In this document: positions 25,589 to 34,391 of the stretch, in pieces
Layout: each line of letters starts with the position of its first letter
How positions within the stretch are numbered: position 1 is the first letter of the stretch
NCBI GenBank assembly: GCA_965267775.1
Contig: OZ254140.1
Span: 310,001 to 374,000, forward strand
Length of the DNA: 64,000 bases
Source of the DNA: Planktophila sp965267775
GTDB lineage: Bacteria > Actinomycetota > Actinomycetes > Nanopelagicales > Nanopelagicaceae
Direction: 5' to 3'
The notes under the pieces: generated by a model
The model's database searches: none
Seen by the model: the letters and a program-made list of their open reading frames with translations, nothing else
What the model was told of the DNA's origin: nothing
Program-made: the position numbers and the translations under genes

Positions 25589-27102
25589 TTTTTCACCCCT
25601 GGCTTAACCGTATATGAATGTGCAATAGCTAGATTCTTTCGAGCTGAGTCGATTGATCTTGCTGCAAGGAAGTAATCAACCTTCGCCTCTGTCGGAGTGA
25701 CCGTGACCTTTACATGGCCAGAATTTGGCGCCTTGGTGCCTGTTAAGTACGCACCTTCGTTAAACATCGAGAAAGTGTCATCAGCAGGATTCGGCATTGA
25801 TTGATAAATCAAACCATCCCGTTCTTGGTGGACGAATATATGATCGTGGCCTTGGAAGAAGATTGAAACACCATTCTTGACCATCAAATCATGGATAGGT
25901 AGCGCCCAGTTTGGACGCTCTTTCTCAAAGGTGCTCTTTCCCTTGGGATCTTTTCCACCCCATTCGTAATTCGTGGAGACTTCGACACCTCCACGTCCTG
26001 TACCTAAAACATGGTGAGCAAATACGAATTTATATTTTGCAGAGCTGGTCTCGAGAGTCTTTTTCAGCCAGGCATACTGCTCATCACCTATTCCAACATC
26101 CCAAAGATTTGTAACTTTTGCCCCACCCGCTTTTCCGCCGCCCTTCTTATCTGTGGCAGATTCATCTGCACTGACACCTGCGACATTGTCGACTGCAAAT
26201 TTAGAGTGCCAATATGGATCGAGCGAGATGAAGAGAGCATCGCCCCATTCCCATGCGTAGTAATCGCGCAGTAATCCGATTCCGTCAACTGAAGTTTGAT
26301 CGCCGCTGTAGAAGGCGTTAGGTGCAGGTAGCGGGTAGTACTTGATACGCGCATTACCTGCAAGAACAGCTGGATTGGTTGTTGTTCCATCGAGAAGGTA
26401 CTGCGCAGCTTGCTCGTGGTTTCCGTTGACTAAGAAGATTGGAACGGAATTACCTGCAATGCTCAGCCAATTTCGATGGGTGCTGTAAATCTTCTCTACA
26501 TTCGCTTGGTTTGCCTGACCCTTGTCAATCAAAGGATCAATACTGAAATCATCACCTAATAGGATGTGGAAATCAGGTTGTTGGGAAAGAACATTCGCCA
26601 TAGTTACTGAGTAAAGCTCAGCGTTAAACATCTTTCCAGCGCGCTCTGGATGCGTATCTCCTTGAACGGAGAATGAGAAAGAGGTGTTCTTATTGCGGGG
26701 GGTGTTGAAGGAATACTGCTTACTTGTTGAATATGAAGAACCCTCCGCGCTCATGTATTGAATGCGGTAATAGATTTTGGAATTCGCCTTCAACCCTGAG
26801 ATTTCAAAGACGTAGGGGGTGGTTGGGTCGATAGAAACTATCGAGCTCTTAGAAGAATATTTGCTCTTAAGGTAGCCATACTCAATAAATGCCTTCACTT
26901 TCTCTGATGCTAAGACGCTTATCGAGATTGAATTTTTCGTAGGGCGACCCAAAATGAGATTCACAACTGGCGTCGTTGCGCCTAGCGCTCGTCCCATGCT
27001 TGTTGTCGCAAGCCCTGATGCCAAAGCTGCTCCAAATAAGGATCTACGTGAGATTGGGCTAGAAACCCAACTCTTCCAGAGAATTCTTGTTTGTTCTGTC
27101 AT
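25585..27102 (-). CDS. Tat-exported metallophosphoesterase (purple-acid-phosphatase-like), copy 1
   Basis: A protein of about 505 residues, first gene of the exported operon. The Tat signal is SRRSLFGAALASGLATTS. An FN3-like domain follows (KAFIEYGYLKSKYSS, SGLKANSKIYYRIQY). The catalytic metal ligands are in VQGDTHPER, LLGDDFSID, NGNHEQAA, FAHHVLGTG and FQGHDHIFVH. It differs from its downstream paralogue by longer loops (for example DEQYAWLKKTLE preceded by a Gly/Lys-rich insertion). I place the start at 27102, not 27189, since TACGCT (27109-27114, minus) lies 6 bases before this ATG and the Tat motif then falls at a normal distance. Confidence 0.88.
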   Translation of the reverse strand: MTEQTRILWKSWVSSPISRRSLFGAALASGLATTSMGRALGATTPVVNLILGRPTKNSISISVLASEKVKAFIEYGYLKSKYSSKSSIVSIDPTTPYVFEISGLKANSKIYYRIQYMSAEGSSYSTSKQYSFNTPRNKNTSFSFSVQGDTHPERAGKMFNAELYSVTMANVLSQQPDFHILLGDDFSIDPLIDKGQANQANVEKIYSTHRNWLSIAGNSVPIFLVNGNHEQAAQYLLDGTTTNPAVLAGNARIKYYPLPAPNAFYSGDQTSVDGIGLLRDYYAWEWGDALFISLDPYWHSKFAVDNVAGVSADESATDKKGGGKAGGAKVTNLWDVGIGDEQYAWLKKTLETSSAKYKFVFAHHVLGTGRGGVEVSTNYEWGGKDPKGKSTFEKERPNWALPIHDLMVKNGVSIFFQGHDHIFVHQERDGLIYQSMPNPADDTFSMFNEGAYLTGTKAPNSGHVKVTVTPTEAKVDYFLAARSIDSARKNLAIAHSYTVKPGVKK

Positions 27103-27221
27103 GTCGTGAGCGTAAAAGGTCCCCATATTGAATAAAAGAGAAAAAGCCAGTGAGTACTCAATGAAAACTCTGTGAGTTGTTAAAGTCATTGAAAAACTCT
27201 GGATTTAGATACTATTTCTCT

Positions 27222-27584
27222 ATGAATCGTTATGACGATGAGGTAAAAGAGCGCTGGGGCGATACCGATGCCTATAAGCAATTTACTTCTCGTACCTCCA
27301 AATACACCAAAGATGATTTCGCGGCTGCAAAGGTTGATCAAGAAGCTGCAACAGAGATGTTTGTTATCGCGTATGGCAATAGCTATGGTGTGAAATCAGA
27401 GCAGGCTCAAGCAGCTGTAGTTGCTCATCGCGCCGCGATATCTAAGTGGTTCTATGAGTGCTCAGTCGAGATGCAGAAGAACTTGGCCGTGATGTATATC
27501 GATGATCTTCGCTTCAAGGCTTACTACGATGGACGAGTCAGGGGACTGGCGCAATATGTCCACGATGCCATCATGGCTCAGTAA
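27222..27584 (+). CDS. Stand-alone TipAS-type ligand-binding domain protein
   Basis: A 120-residue protein that is only the TipA-S domain: YDDEVKERWGDTDAYKQFTSRT, then KDDFAAAKVDQEAATEMF, WFYECSVEMQKNLAVMYIDD and FKAYYDGRVRGLAQYVHDAI. In TipAL this domain covalently binds thiopeptide antibiotics and controls a MerR-type DNA-binding domain; none is attached here. The -10 box TACTAT at 27210-27215 lies 6 bases before the ATG. The end overlaps the MFS gene by 29 bases, which suggests a role in resistance or ligand sequestration (inference). Confidence 0.87.
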   Translation: MNRYDDEVKERWGDTDAYKQFTSRTSKYTKDDFAAAKVDQEAATEMFVIAYGNSYGVKSEQAQAAVVAHRAAISKWFYECSVEMQKNLAVMYIDDLRFKAYYDGRVRGLAQYVHDAIMAQ

Positions 27585-28764
27585 GGTCATTCACGAAGAT
27601 CCAATCATTCGCAAGGTCGCATTCGCATCTCTGATTGATCGCTTCGGTAATGGCCTGCTTATCTCTGTCCTAGTCATCTACTTCTCATTTACTGTGGGAT
27701 TAGGACCGCATAAGACAGCCCTTGCTCTCTCAATCGGAGCTGCAGCAGGACTTATCTGCACAATCCCTGCAGGACATCTGGTTGATCGGGTGGGACAGCG
27801 AAGCGTTGTTGTGCTCTCGATGATTGCAAATGCAATAGCAATCATGAGCCTGGTCTTTGTTCACTCGTTCATCTGGCTGACAATCTGTTTCGCCGCTGAT
27901 TCAATCGCCAATGTATTTAGCCGAAACGCTCAGCAGACTTTAATTGCACGTGTGGGGGATTCAAGAACAAATCCTCGCAATCGCGCTTATACGCGATCAA
28001 TCAACAACCTAGGAATTGGTCTTGGCAGCCTTGGTGCAGGTATTGCGCTAGCCATTAACTCGTCTTTCGGATATCAAGTAGCAATAGTTCTAGATGGCCT
28101 CACATTCTTAGCAGGTGCCTATATCTACTCATTAGTGCCGCACTTTCCACCAACGCTGAAAGAGCGCGAGAAGTTTGATTGGACAATTTTAAAGGATGGT
28201 CGCTATCTCGCGGCAACGCTGATGGCTGCAGTGACAAATATTCAATTTGTTGTTCAGAACGTAGGAATCCCAATCTGGGTTGTGAAATATACAGATGCTC
28301 CTCGCTGGTGGGTTTCAACGCTACTTCTCTTTAATACCGCAGCGGTCGTTATATTTCAGATGAAGGTAAGCAAGAGAACCAAACCGCTTAAAGATTCTGC
28401 CAACCAATACCTACTTACCGGCCTACTTTTAGCAGCCGCATGTCTTCTCTATGCAACGGCCGAAGGACCATCGGCTCGTGTTGCCTCTCTCTTGCTGATT
28501 GTTGGAATGGGAGTACACGTCCTTGCCGAGTTAATCATTTCAATGATCCACTGGCAGATTTCTTTTGATCTCGCTGATGAATCGAGACAAGGTGCATATT
28601 ACGGAATTTGGACCTTAGGTAATGGCCTCAGCGAGATCATCGGACCTTCACTAGTCACCTTTGCACTTGTTTCGCTAGGTAAACCAGGATGGGCTTTATT
28701 GGCAGCGATATTCGTTCTCAACACAGCGCTATTTAGAATCGTTGTACTTAGGTCTCCTAAATGA
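27556..28764 (+). CDS. MFS transporter
   Basis: A protein of about 402 residues with 12 predicted helices. The typical MFS loop 2-3 motif is GHLVDRVGQRSVVVLS, and NAYT-like RNRAYTRSINNLGIGLGSLGAG appears in helix 5. It lacks a clear substrate signature; multidrug exporters of this type are the nearest kind. The start is at 27556 or 27565 inside the TipAS gene. A 4-base overlap links it to the UbiA gene. Confidence 0.85.
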   Translation: MSTMPSWLSKVIHEDPIIRKVAFASLIDRFGNGLLISVLVIYFSFTVGLGPHKTALALSIGAAAGLICTIPAGHLVDRVGQRSVVVLSMIANAIAIMSLVFVHSFIWLTICFAADSIANVFSRNAQQTLIARVGDSRTNPRNRAYTRSINNLGIGLGSLGAGIALAINSSFGYQVAIVLDGLTFLAGAYIYSLVPHFPPTLKEREKFDWTILKDGRYLAATLMAAVTNIQFVVQNVGIPIWVVKYTDAPRWWVSTLLLFNTAAVVIFQMKVSKRTKPLKDSANQYLLTGLLLAAACLLYATAEGPSARVASLLLIVGMGVHVLAELIISMIHWQISFDLADESRQGAYYGIWTLGNGLSEIIGPSLVTFALVSLGKPGWALLAAIFVLNTALFRIVVLRSPK

Positions 28765-29399
28765 AGCCTTTACTTAAAGCCTCGCACTTTGGGCCCACCG
28801 TCATAGTTGTTTCAGTTACCTACCTACTTGCACTCTCTCAATACTCTGCACTTTCATCTCTTCGGATTGCTGTAGCAATCTTCGCTGGCCAGTTAGTAGT
28901 GGGCTGGAGCAATGATCTGATGGATTATGACCTCGATAAAGCTGCTGGCCGAACGAAGAAACCCCTTATTAGCGGTGAATTAAAGATCAGTACTCTTCGA
29001 CGTGCGATTCCATTTGCATTGATATCTGCTGTATTTCTCTCGCTCCTCAGCCCATTGGGGGTTATAGGAACGCTCATTCACTTATTGGGAGTTCTGAGTG
29101 CACTCGCGTATAACGCCAAGTTGAAGGCCACAATCCTCTCGCCACTGCCCTATGCGATTTCATTTGGTGGTTTGCCATGGGCGATCTATCTATCGAATGG
29201 TGAGCGCCCACCAGTGTGGCTCTTCATTGGATTTATTCTGATATCAATTTCATTTCATTTTCTCAATGTACTGAAAGATCTCTCTTGGGATATTGAGCAA
29301 GGCGTGCTTGGACTTCCGCAGAGGATTGGACGAAATAGAAGCATTGCACTAGCAATCACGATGGTCTGCTCTGCATTGATAGGCGTGCTACTTCGTTAA
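28761..29399 (+). CDS. UbiA-family prenyltransferase
   Basis: A 212-residue integral membrane protein, shorter than the usual 280-300. The first Asp-rich site is clear, NDLMDYDLDKAAGRTKKPLISG; the second site is reduced to VLKDLSWDIEQGVLGLPQRIG. UbiA enzymes transfer prenyl groups to aromatic or other acceptors. With the TipAS and MFS genes it forms a three-gene operon; the acceptor is unknown. Confidence 0.82.
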   Translation: MKPLLKASHFGPTVIVVSVTYLLALSQYSALSSLRIAVAIFAGQLVVGWSNDLMDYDLDKAAGRTKKPLISGELKISTLRRAIPFALISAVFLSLLSPLGVIGTLIHLLGVLSALAYNAKLKATILSPLPYAISFGGLPWAIYLSNGERPPVWLFIGFILISISFHFLNVLKDLSWDIEQGVLGLPQRIGRNRSIALAITMVCSALIGVLLR

Positions 29400-29438
29400 A
29401 TTACTGATCTGACTCGGCGCCTTTGGTATTCTTCAGTC

Positions 29439-29789
29439 ATGAATATCGCACTTATTGTTTTCGGTTCACTTCTAGCCTTTGCGGCAATCGGTTCAGCAAT
29501 CTCTAAGCTCAAAAAGGTGCCAGATGTCATGGCCGCTATGGAGAAGGTCGGCGTTCGCCCAAACCGAATTCCACTTCTTGCCCTACTTGAGATCGCGGGC
29601 GGCCTTGGAGTGATTCTTGGAATTTGGGCCCCAACACTGGGACTCGTATCGTCTGTCGCTCTAGTGCTCTATTTCGTTGGTGCGCTATTTGCTCACTTCA
29701 CACGTGGCCACAAGCCAGCTGATTTTGGCGCCGCCCTTGGAATCTTTGTTATCGCTGTCGTCACAACACTCTTGCAGCTGCAACGCTAA
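29439..29789 (+). CDS. DoxX-family membrane protein
   Basis: A 116-residue protein with four membrane helices: ALIVFGSLLAFAAIGSAISKL, LLALLEIAGGLGVILGIWAPTLG, VALVLYFVGALFAHFTRGH and FGAALGIFVIAVVTTLLQL. It matches the DoxX-like family; the role is unclear. The -10 box TATTCT at 29427-29432 lies 6 bases before the ATG. Confidence 0.83.
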   Translation: MNIALIVFGSLLAFAAIGSAISKLKKVPDVMAAMEKVGVRPNRIPLLALLEIAGGLGVILGIWAPTLGLVSSVALVLYFVGALFAHFTRGHKPADFGAALGIFVIAVVTTLLQLQR

Positions 29790-29802
29790 ATTCTAAAGAG
29801 GC

Positions 29803-30147
29803 TTACGCCTTTCGCACGATACTAGATTTCAAGTTCATCGGTCCAAAGCCATCGACCTTTGCCTCGATATCGTGATCTCCAGGACCATCCACGAGACGAA
29901 TCCCGCGAACTTTTGTTCCGACCTTAAGGGTATTTGAACTGCCCTTTACCTTCATATCTTTAACGATAGTTACATCATCACCGTCGGCCAAAACATTCCC
30001 GGATGCATCTTTGATGACTCGCGCACTCTCGACTTCGATATCCGCAGGGTTCCATTCGTGGGCACATTCAGGGCAGACGAGAAGTGCACCCATCTCGTAT
30101 GAGAATTCAGATTTGCATTCAGGACATGGGGGAAGTTGTTCGCTCAT
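29803..30147 (-). CDS. yjdM: YjdM (PhnA-like) zinc-ribbon protein
   Basis: A 114-residue protein. The N-terminal zinc ribbon is CPECKSEFSYE...CPECAHEW and the C-terminal SH3-like domain has VIKDASGNVLADGDDVTIVKDMKVKGSS. This is the family formerly named PhnA; it is not a phosphonate enzyme and its role is unknown. The -10 box TAAACT at 30154-30159 (minus) lies 6 bases before the ATG. Confidence 0.9.
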   Translation of the reverse strand: MSEQLPPCPECKSEFSYEMGALLVCPECAHEWNPADIEVESARVIKDASGNVLADGDDVTIVKDMKVKGSSNTLKVGTKVRGIRLVDGPGDHDIEAKVDGFGPMNLKSSIVRKA

Positions 30148-30175
30148 ACGCTGAGTTTAATACTACTGGTGGTAT

Positions 30176-31210
30176 TTAACTTTTAATAAAGGCATTTCTT
30201 ACGAGGTAATCAGCGCTCTCGCGAATCGTTACCTCAACTGGGATGAAGTTGATTCCTAGGATGCGACGAGCCTTATCGTTGCTCGTCAGCATCGGCTTTC
30301 CGAGCATCGGTAGCACGGCCTTTATCTCGCCATCGAAGTTTGAGAGGAACTTAATCAAGAAAGTTGGAGCCTGAGCAGTCTTTGCCTTGCTCTTTGGATA
30401 GATGGATTTGATCAGCTTAGAAATCTCCACGAATGAATAGGTCTCTGAACTTGCGAGGATTCGCTCACCCATAGCAGCCTCAGTGTTGATCGCTTTAACA
30501 TGCATCAGCGCCACATCGCGTACATCAACAATTCCAAATTTAAGGTCAGGAAGCATCGGATCCTTACCCTTCATGATTCTCTCGACAACAGAAATTGATG
30601 AGCCAAAATTGTCATCTAGGGGAGCGCCAAGTACTAAGACTGGGTTAATTGTCGTAAGAGAGATTTCAGGTGCTGCGTTCTTAACAAAATCCCACGCAGC
30701 TTGCTCAGCTAGAGTTTTCGACTTTGTATAAGCAACGCGACCGATTGGGTGAGTGATATCGGTCCACATTGTCTCGTCGTAAGCAGCCTTATCGGCAGGA
30801 AGATCAACACCGTAGACCGCTGCATTTGAGGAGGTGAGAATCACCCGCTTTACTCCAGCGCTCTTTGCAGCCTTGAGAGCGCGCAGAGTTCCATCTACCG
30901 CTGGACGTATGAGGTCGTTTTCGTCCTTAGGTGAGGCGATGGGAAATGGTGATGCGGTATGCATCAACACGTCAATATCGAGTAGCGCTGAATCCCAGCC
31001 GGAATCTTTCTCTAAATCGAGTTCGACAAATGTAAGGCGAGAATCAATCTTGCTCTTATCTAGCAGGTGAGGAGTTACTGCATTGATGACTTCAGAAGAT
31101 TTAGCAAGGCTGCGAACTGAGGCACGGACCTCATATCCCTGATTCAGGAGTTCTAAGGTGATGTGCTTGCCGATATATCCGCTTGCGCCTGTGAGAAGTA
31201 CTTTTGTCAT
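30176..31210 (-). CDS. NAD(P)-dependent epimerase/dehydrogenase (extended SDR)
   Basis: A 344-residue extended SDR like dihydroflavonol reductase. The cofactor motif is VLLTGASGYIGKHIT, followed by LMHTASPF, the catalytic Ser in ILTSSNAAVYG and YTKSKTLAE (YxxxK). The substrate is unknown. A weaker -10-like AAGACT lies 7 bases before the ATG. It precedes no other gene in close operon spacing. Confidence 0.87.
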   Translation of the reverse strand: MTKVLLTGASGYIGKHITLELLNQGYEVRASVRSLAKSSEVINAVTPHLLDKSKIDSRLTFVELDLEKDSGWDSALLDIDVLMHTASPFPIASPKDENDLIRPAVDGTLRALKAAKSAGVKRVILTSSNAAVYGVDLPADKAAYDETMWTDITHPIGRVAYTKSKTLAEQAAWDFVKNAAPEISLTTINPVLVLGAPLDDNFGSSISVVERIMKGKDPMLPDLKFGIVDVRDVALMHVKAINTEAAMGERILASSETYSFVEISKLIKSIYPKSKAKTAQAPTFLIKFLSNFDGEIKAVLPMLGKPMLTSNDKARRILGINFIPVEVTIRESADYLVRNAFIKS

Positions 31211-31231
31211 AGGCAGAAGTCTTCCATATTT

Positions 31232-31705
31232 CTAAGTAACAGGGACTCCGATGACCATCTCGTAATCAGCTGACATTGGATCTAGCTGGGAGTTATAAAT
31301 TTCAAGGTGTGGTGCTGGACGCATCTCTTTTCCGGATTCGCCAAGCGCCTGCATATAGGCCTTTTGGTATGTAGCAGCGAGTTCTGTAATTGGACCGCGG
31401 TGGGTGATAGCCAAGTAATCACCTGCTGGAATCTCGTAGCTCTCGAATCCTTCGGACACTTCAGTTGCCGCATCAACAATCACACCTGCGTAGTAATCCA
31501 TGGGCACATCTGCGGCCATGCTTGGAATCGATGCGCCATAGAAAGTCTGCGCGTTAGCCAACCCAGTTCCACGCGCTTTGCCGAAGAAATCTTGCCAGGC
31601 AGCAGGAATGGCCTTTGAGTCATATTTTTCTGGATTAAAGATTGTGAAGATAGAGGTACGAACCCCAACGATTTTGCCACCATTGATTGCGATTATTTCG
31701 GACAT
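31232..31705 (-). CDS. GyrI-like small-molecule binding protein
   Basis: A 157-residue protein of the GyrI-like/AraC effector-binding fold: GGKIVGVRTSIFTI at the start, YYAGVIVDAATEV, YEIPAGDYLAITHRGPITELAATYQKAYMQALGESG and HLEIYNSQLDP at the end. Such free-standing domains bind or hydrolyse hydrophobic small molecules. The -10 box TAGAAT at 31712-31717 (minus) lies 6 bases before the ATG. Confidence 0.82.
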   Translation of the reverse strand: MSEIIAINGGKIVGVRTSIFTIFNPEKYDSKAIPAAWQDFFGKARGTGLANAQTFYGASIPSMAADVPMDYYAGVIVDAATEVSEGFESYEIPAGDYLAITHRGPITELAATYQKAYMQALGESGKEMRPAPHLEIYNSQLDPMSADYEMVIGVPVT

Positions 31706-31714
31706 GGAAAAATT

Positions 31715-32170
31715 CTATAACCCAGCACCAAGTTGTTCGGCATGCTCAGAGGGATGCTTGATATAGGTGGCAAGCCAAGTATTGATTGAGTACTCACCTG
31801 ATTCGCTATGAAAACCAGAGTTATTGAGTTGCTCAGGTGTAAGGCGCTTAAGGATCTCAAGGGAAGATGCGCGCACTGCGGAGAAAACGTTCATAGAGAT
31901 TTCGATAGGAAGCTCTGTATATCCAAGTGTCGAATGCTCGCCCCACGCGCCTTCGTCATACCCCTGAATCTGCGTACCAGGTTCAACAATGAGTCTGCGC
32001 AAACGCGCATATGACTGTGCTTCGCTATCTGCAACATGGTGGATTACTTGGCGGGGGCTCCAACCATCACCTTCACTTCGATCTAACTCGCTGTCAGACA
32101 ACTTCTTCACTGCGGATAAGAATTCTTGGGTTGCATCTTCATATGCCGCAATTGCAGTTGAGAGTTCCAT
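31715..32170 (-). CDS. DinB-family protein
   Basis: A 151-residue four-helix bundle of the DinB/YfiT superfamily. The metal-binding His residues are seen in WSPRQVIHHVADSE and IKHPSEHAEQL. Members act as metal-dependent thiol S-transferases, but this one cannot be assigned. It lies 9 bases before the GyrI-like gene and 9 bases after the YciI gene, so the three minus-strand genes may be cotranscribed. Confidence 0.82.
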   Translation of the reverse strand: MELSTAIAAYEDATQEFLSAVKKLSDSELDRSEGDGWSPRQVIHHVADSEAQSYARLRRLIVEPGTQIQGYDEGAWGEHSTLGYTELPIEISMNVFSAVRASSLEILKRLTPEQLNNSGFHSESGEYSINTWLATYIKHPSEHAEQLGAGL

Positions 32171-32179
32171 AGCTAGTTC

Positions 32180-32512
32180 TTAACCCTTAAATCGACGAAT
32201 CTCTTGCGGCCATCCGCAAGCAATACCAATTCTTGATCCCCAGTGCTGTGCCTCTTCATCTGAGGCAACATCAATGAGCGTCATTCCGCCTAGGAACTCG
32301 CCATCAGTTGTGATTGGTCCGCCAATCACACCATTCTCATCGGAACCAAATGCTTCTTCGATCTCTTCAATGAGTCCGCCAGCAAAGATAAGAGCGTTCG
32401 CTTCTTTCAGATCTTCGACAACTTTTCGGGCGAGAGGTCCGCGAGCTTGATACCACTCGGCAGGATGATCCCCGACCCACTGCTGGTTGAAATAAATGAT
32501 GTATTTAGGCAT
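32180..32512 (-). CDS. YciI-family protein
   Basis: A 110-residue protein with the YCII fold: MPKYIIYFNQQWVGDH, ALIFAGGLIEEIEEAF, GGPITTDGEFLGGMTLIDV and CGWPQEIRRF. The role is unknown. The -10 box TAAAAT at 32519-32524 (minus) lies 6 bases before the ATG. Confidence 0.8.
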   Translation of the reverse strand: MPKYIIYFNQQWVGDHPAEWYQARGPLARKVVEDLKEANALIFAGGLIEEIEEAFGSDENGVIGGPITTDGEFLGGMTLIDVASDEEAQHWGSRIGIACGWPQEIRRFKG

Positions 32513-32571
32513 ACGCTGATTTTACGGCGTTTGGGATTGCAATGGGGGAGAAAGTCGGCAAAGGTTTCCAT

Positions 32572-33930
32572 ATGAAATCAGTGGCCGCGGTCGAAGAATC
32601 TTTAAGCAAAATCAGCGAGATTGATCAGAGTGGATACACACTGAACTCCGTTCTTGCCACTGCACCTGATGCCCTAGAACAGGCAGAGGCATACGATCGC
32701 AAGGGCTCTGCCCTTCCCTTGCAGGGTCTTCCTATTCTGATTAAAGACAATATTGAAGCTTTCGGTCTGCCTGCATCTGCCGGCTCACTTGCACTTGCAG
32801 ATACTCCAGTCACTAAAGATTCAACTATTGCGCGCCGCTTAAGAGAGGCAGGTGCAGTAATCATCGGAGCAACAAATCTCTCTGAGTGGGCAAATATTCG
32901 TTCAACAAAATCTACGAGTGGATGGTCCGCAGTCGGCGGTCTCACAGCAAATCCTTGGAAGCATGGAAGAAGTGCAGGTGGTTCATCATCCGGATCTGGT
33001 GCTGCAGTTGCGGCTGGCCTTACACAATGGGCAATTGGTTCAGAGACCGATGGATCAATTATTTGTCCGGCATCTCTCAATGGTTGCGTTGGTATAAAGC
33101 CAACTGTTGGAAGTATCCCGCGCGATGGAATGGTTCCTATTAGCACTAACCAAGATTCACCAGGACCCATGGCTCAGACTGTTGAACAGGCGGCAATCCT
33201 TCTTGATGTCTTAACGGGCAAGAGCGAATTCGCGAAAGCAGTTGCTTCAGATCAAAAGATAAAAATCGGTGTTGTTCGTCAATGGCTGACTTCAAACAAT
33301 GAGCTCAACACACTCTTCGATGGCTCAGTAAAAGTTCTCGAAAAGCGCGGCTTCACATTGGTCGATGTTGAGCTAACAGAGCCTGCAGAACAAGACCACG
33401 AAGATGAATTACGTGTCCTTCTGTATGAACTCAGCGAGGGTCTTGGAACGTATCTTTCGCATCGATCCGGCTCTCGCCTTGCCTCTCTTCGAGAAGTCGT
33501 TCAATTTAATATTGAAAATTCAGGAGCAGAACTGAAGCACTTTGGCCAAGAACTCTTTGATATGGCACTTGACTTTGAATCTCAGAGAGATGAATACCTT
33601 GCCTCTCGCGCGCGAAATAAGTTATGGGCAGAGAAGACTCTGGTCCATGGATTGAAAGATGTAGATATCTTGATTGGCTGCACCTTTGGGCCAGCGTGGG
33701 AGAGCAACTTAGAGACAGGTGATAATTTCCAAGAAGCTAGTTGGATCTGCACCGCTCCTTCAATTGCAGGAGCTCCAATCGGCACAATTCCTATGGGTTT
33801 GGTTTCAGGAATGCCAGTTGGTCTGGGCTTTGTCTCTGCAAGAAATCAGGAAGCTACATTGATCAGCGCAATGTCTAATGCAGAACGCGCTCTAGGTTTA
33901 GGTGTTTTGAAGCCGACTTTTACTCGCTAA
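32572..33930 (+). CDS. Amidase (amidase-signature family)
   Basis: A protein of about 452 residues that hydrolyses amide bonds through a Ser-cisSer-Lys triad. Lys is in LPILIKDNIEA, the cis-Ser in GRSAGGSSSGSGAAVAAGL and the nucleophile Ser in IGSETDGSIICPASLNG. The AS core is complete, but no substrate is shown; it is not an evident GatA since no gatB/C is near. The frame opens at 32542. I choose 32572 because AAAGG lies 7 bases before that ATG. Confidence 0.88.
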   Translation: MKSVAAVEESLSKISEIDQSGYTLNSVLATAPDALEQAEAYDRKGSALPLQGLPILIKDNIEAFGLPASAGSLALADTPVTKDSTIARRLREAGAVIIGATNLSEWANIRSTKSTSGWSAVGGLTANPWKHGRSAGGSSSGSGAAVAAGLTQWAIGSETDGSIICPASLNGCVGIKPTVGSIPRDGMVPISTNQDSPGPMAQTVEQAAILLDVLTGKSEFAKAVASDQKIKIGVVRQWLTSNNELNTLFDGSVKVLEKRGFTLVDVELTEPAEQDHEDELRVLLYELSEGLGTYLSHRSGSRLASLREVVQFNIENSGAELKHFGQELFDMALDFESQRDEYLASRARNKLWAEKTLVHGLKDVDILIGCTFGPAWESNLETGDNFQEASWICTAPSIAGAPIGTIPMGLVSGMPVGLGFVSARNQEATLISAMSNAERALGLGVLKPTFTR

Positions 33931-34343
33931 TTCCCCTTAAGAATTAAGAGAGCGACTGCAGCTAAATCAACGTAGATACACGCTCCTGCATACCACCACG
34001 GCACATAGCGCTTGCTGGTAGCGAGGTGCCAGAGATCCCACATTGCATGAGCAAATAATCCGAACGCCACAAAATAGATTGACCCGGTTGTAATTGTGAG
34101 CGCTAGGAGAGCAGCCGCACATATCAATTGGATATTAGTCAGCGACAAGTATTTTCTATCCCAAATTATCGCAAAGGCTACATAAACATGAGCTGCAAGA
34201 ATGAGCAAGATCTTCGCCCACATTTGGCTCTGTGATTGAGTAAATAGTGGTTGAAATAGACAAATAAAGCCAAGAACTACTGCACCGATTATTCCTCGCA
34301 CGCCTAAGCCAGATCGTAGGCTCTTCCAAGAGGTTGAATTCAT
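33927..34343 (-). CDS. Small membrane protein of unknown function
   Basis: A 138-residue protein with about four membrane helices. The most distinctive segment is AHAMWDLWHLATSKRYVPWWYAGACIYVDLA near the end, which may place it near DUF6010, but I am not certain. The -10 box TATTAT at 34350-34355 (minus) lies 6 bases before the ATG. Its stop shares CTAA with the amidase stop. Confidence 0.7.
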   Translation of the reverse strand: MNSTSWKSLRSGLGVRGIIGAVVLGFICLFQPLFTQSQSQMWAKILLILAAHVYVAFAIIWDRKYLSLTNIQLICAAALLALTITTGSIYFVAFGLFAHAMWDLWHLATSKRYVPWWYAGACIYVDLAAVALLILKGN

Positions 34344-34391
34344 ATCTCAATAATATTCTGGTCGATAGGTCAGAGCTAAAAAGAATCGCGA

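Noticed and set aside
22187..27102. Antiphage or toxin-antitoxin system
   Set aside because: All products carry export signals and phosphoesterase, YHYH or PEBP domains; nothing suggests intracellular defence.
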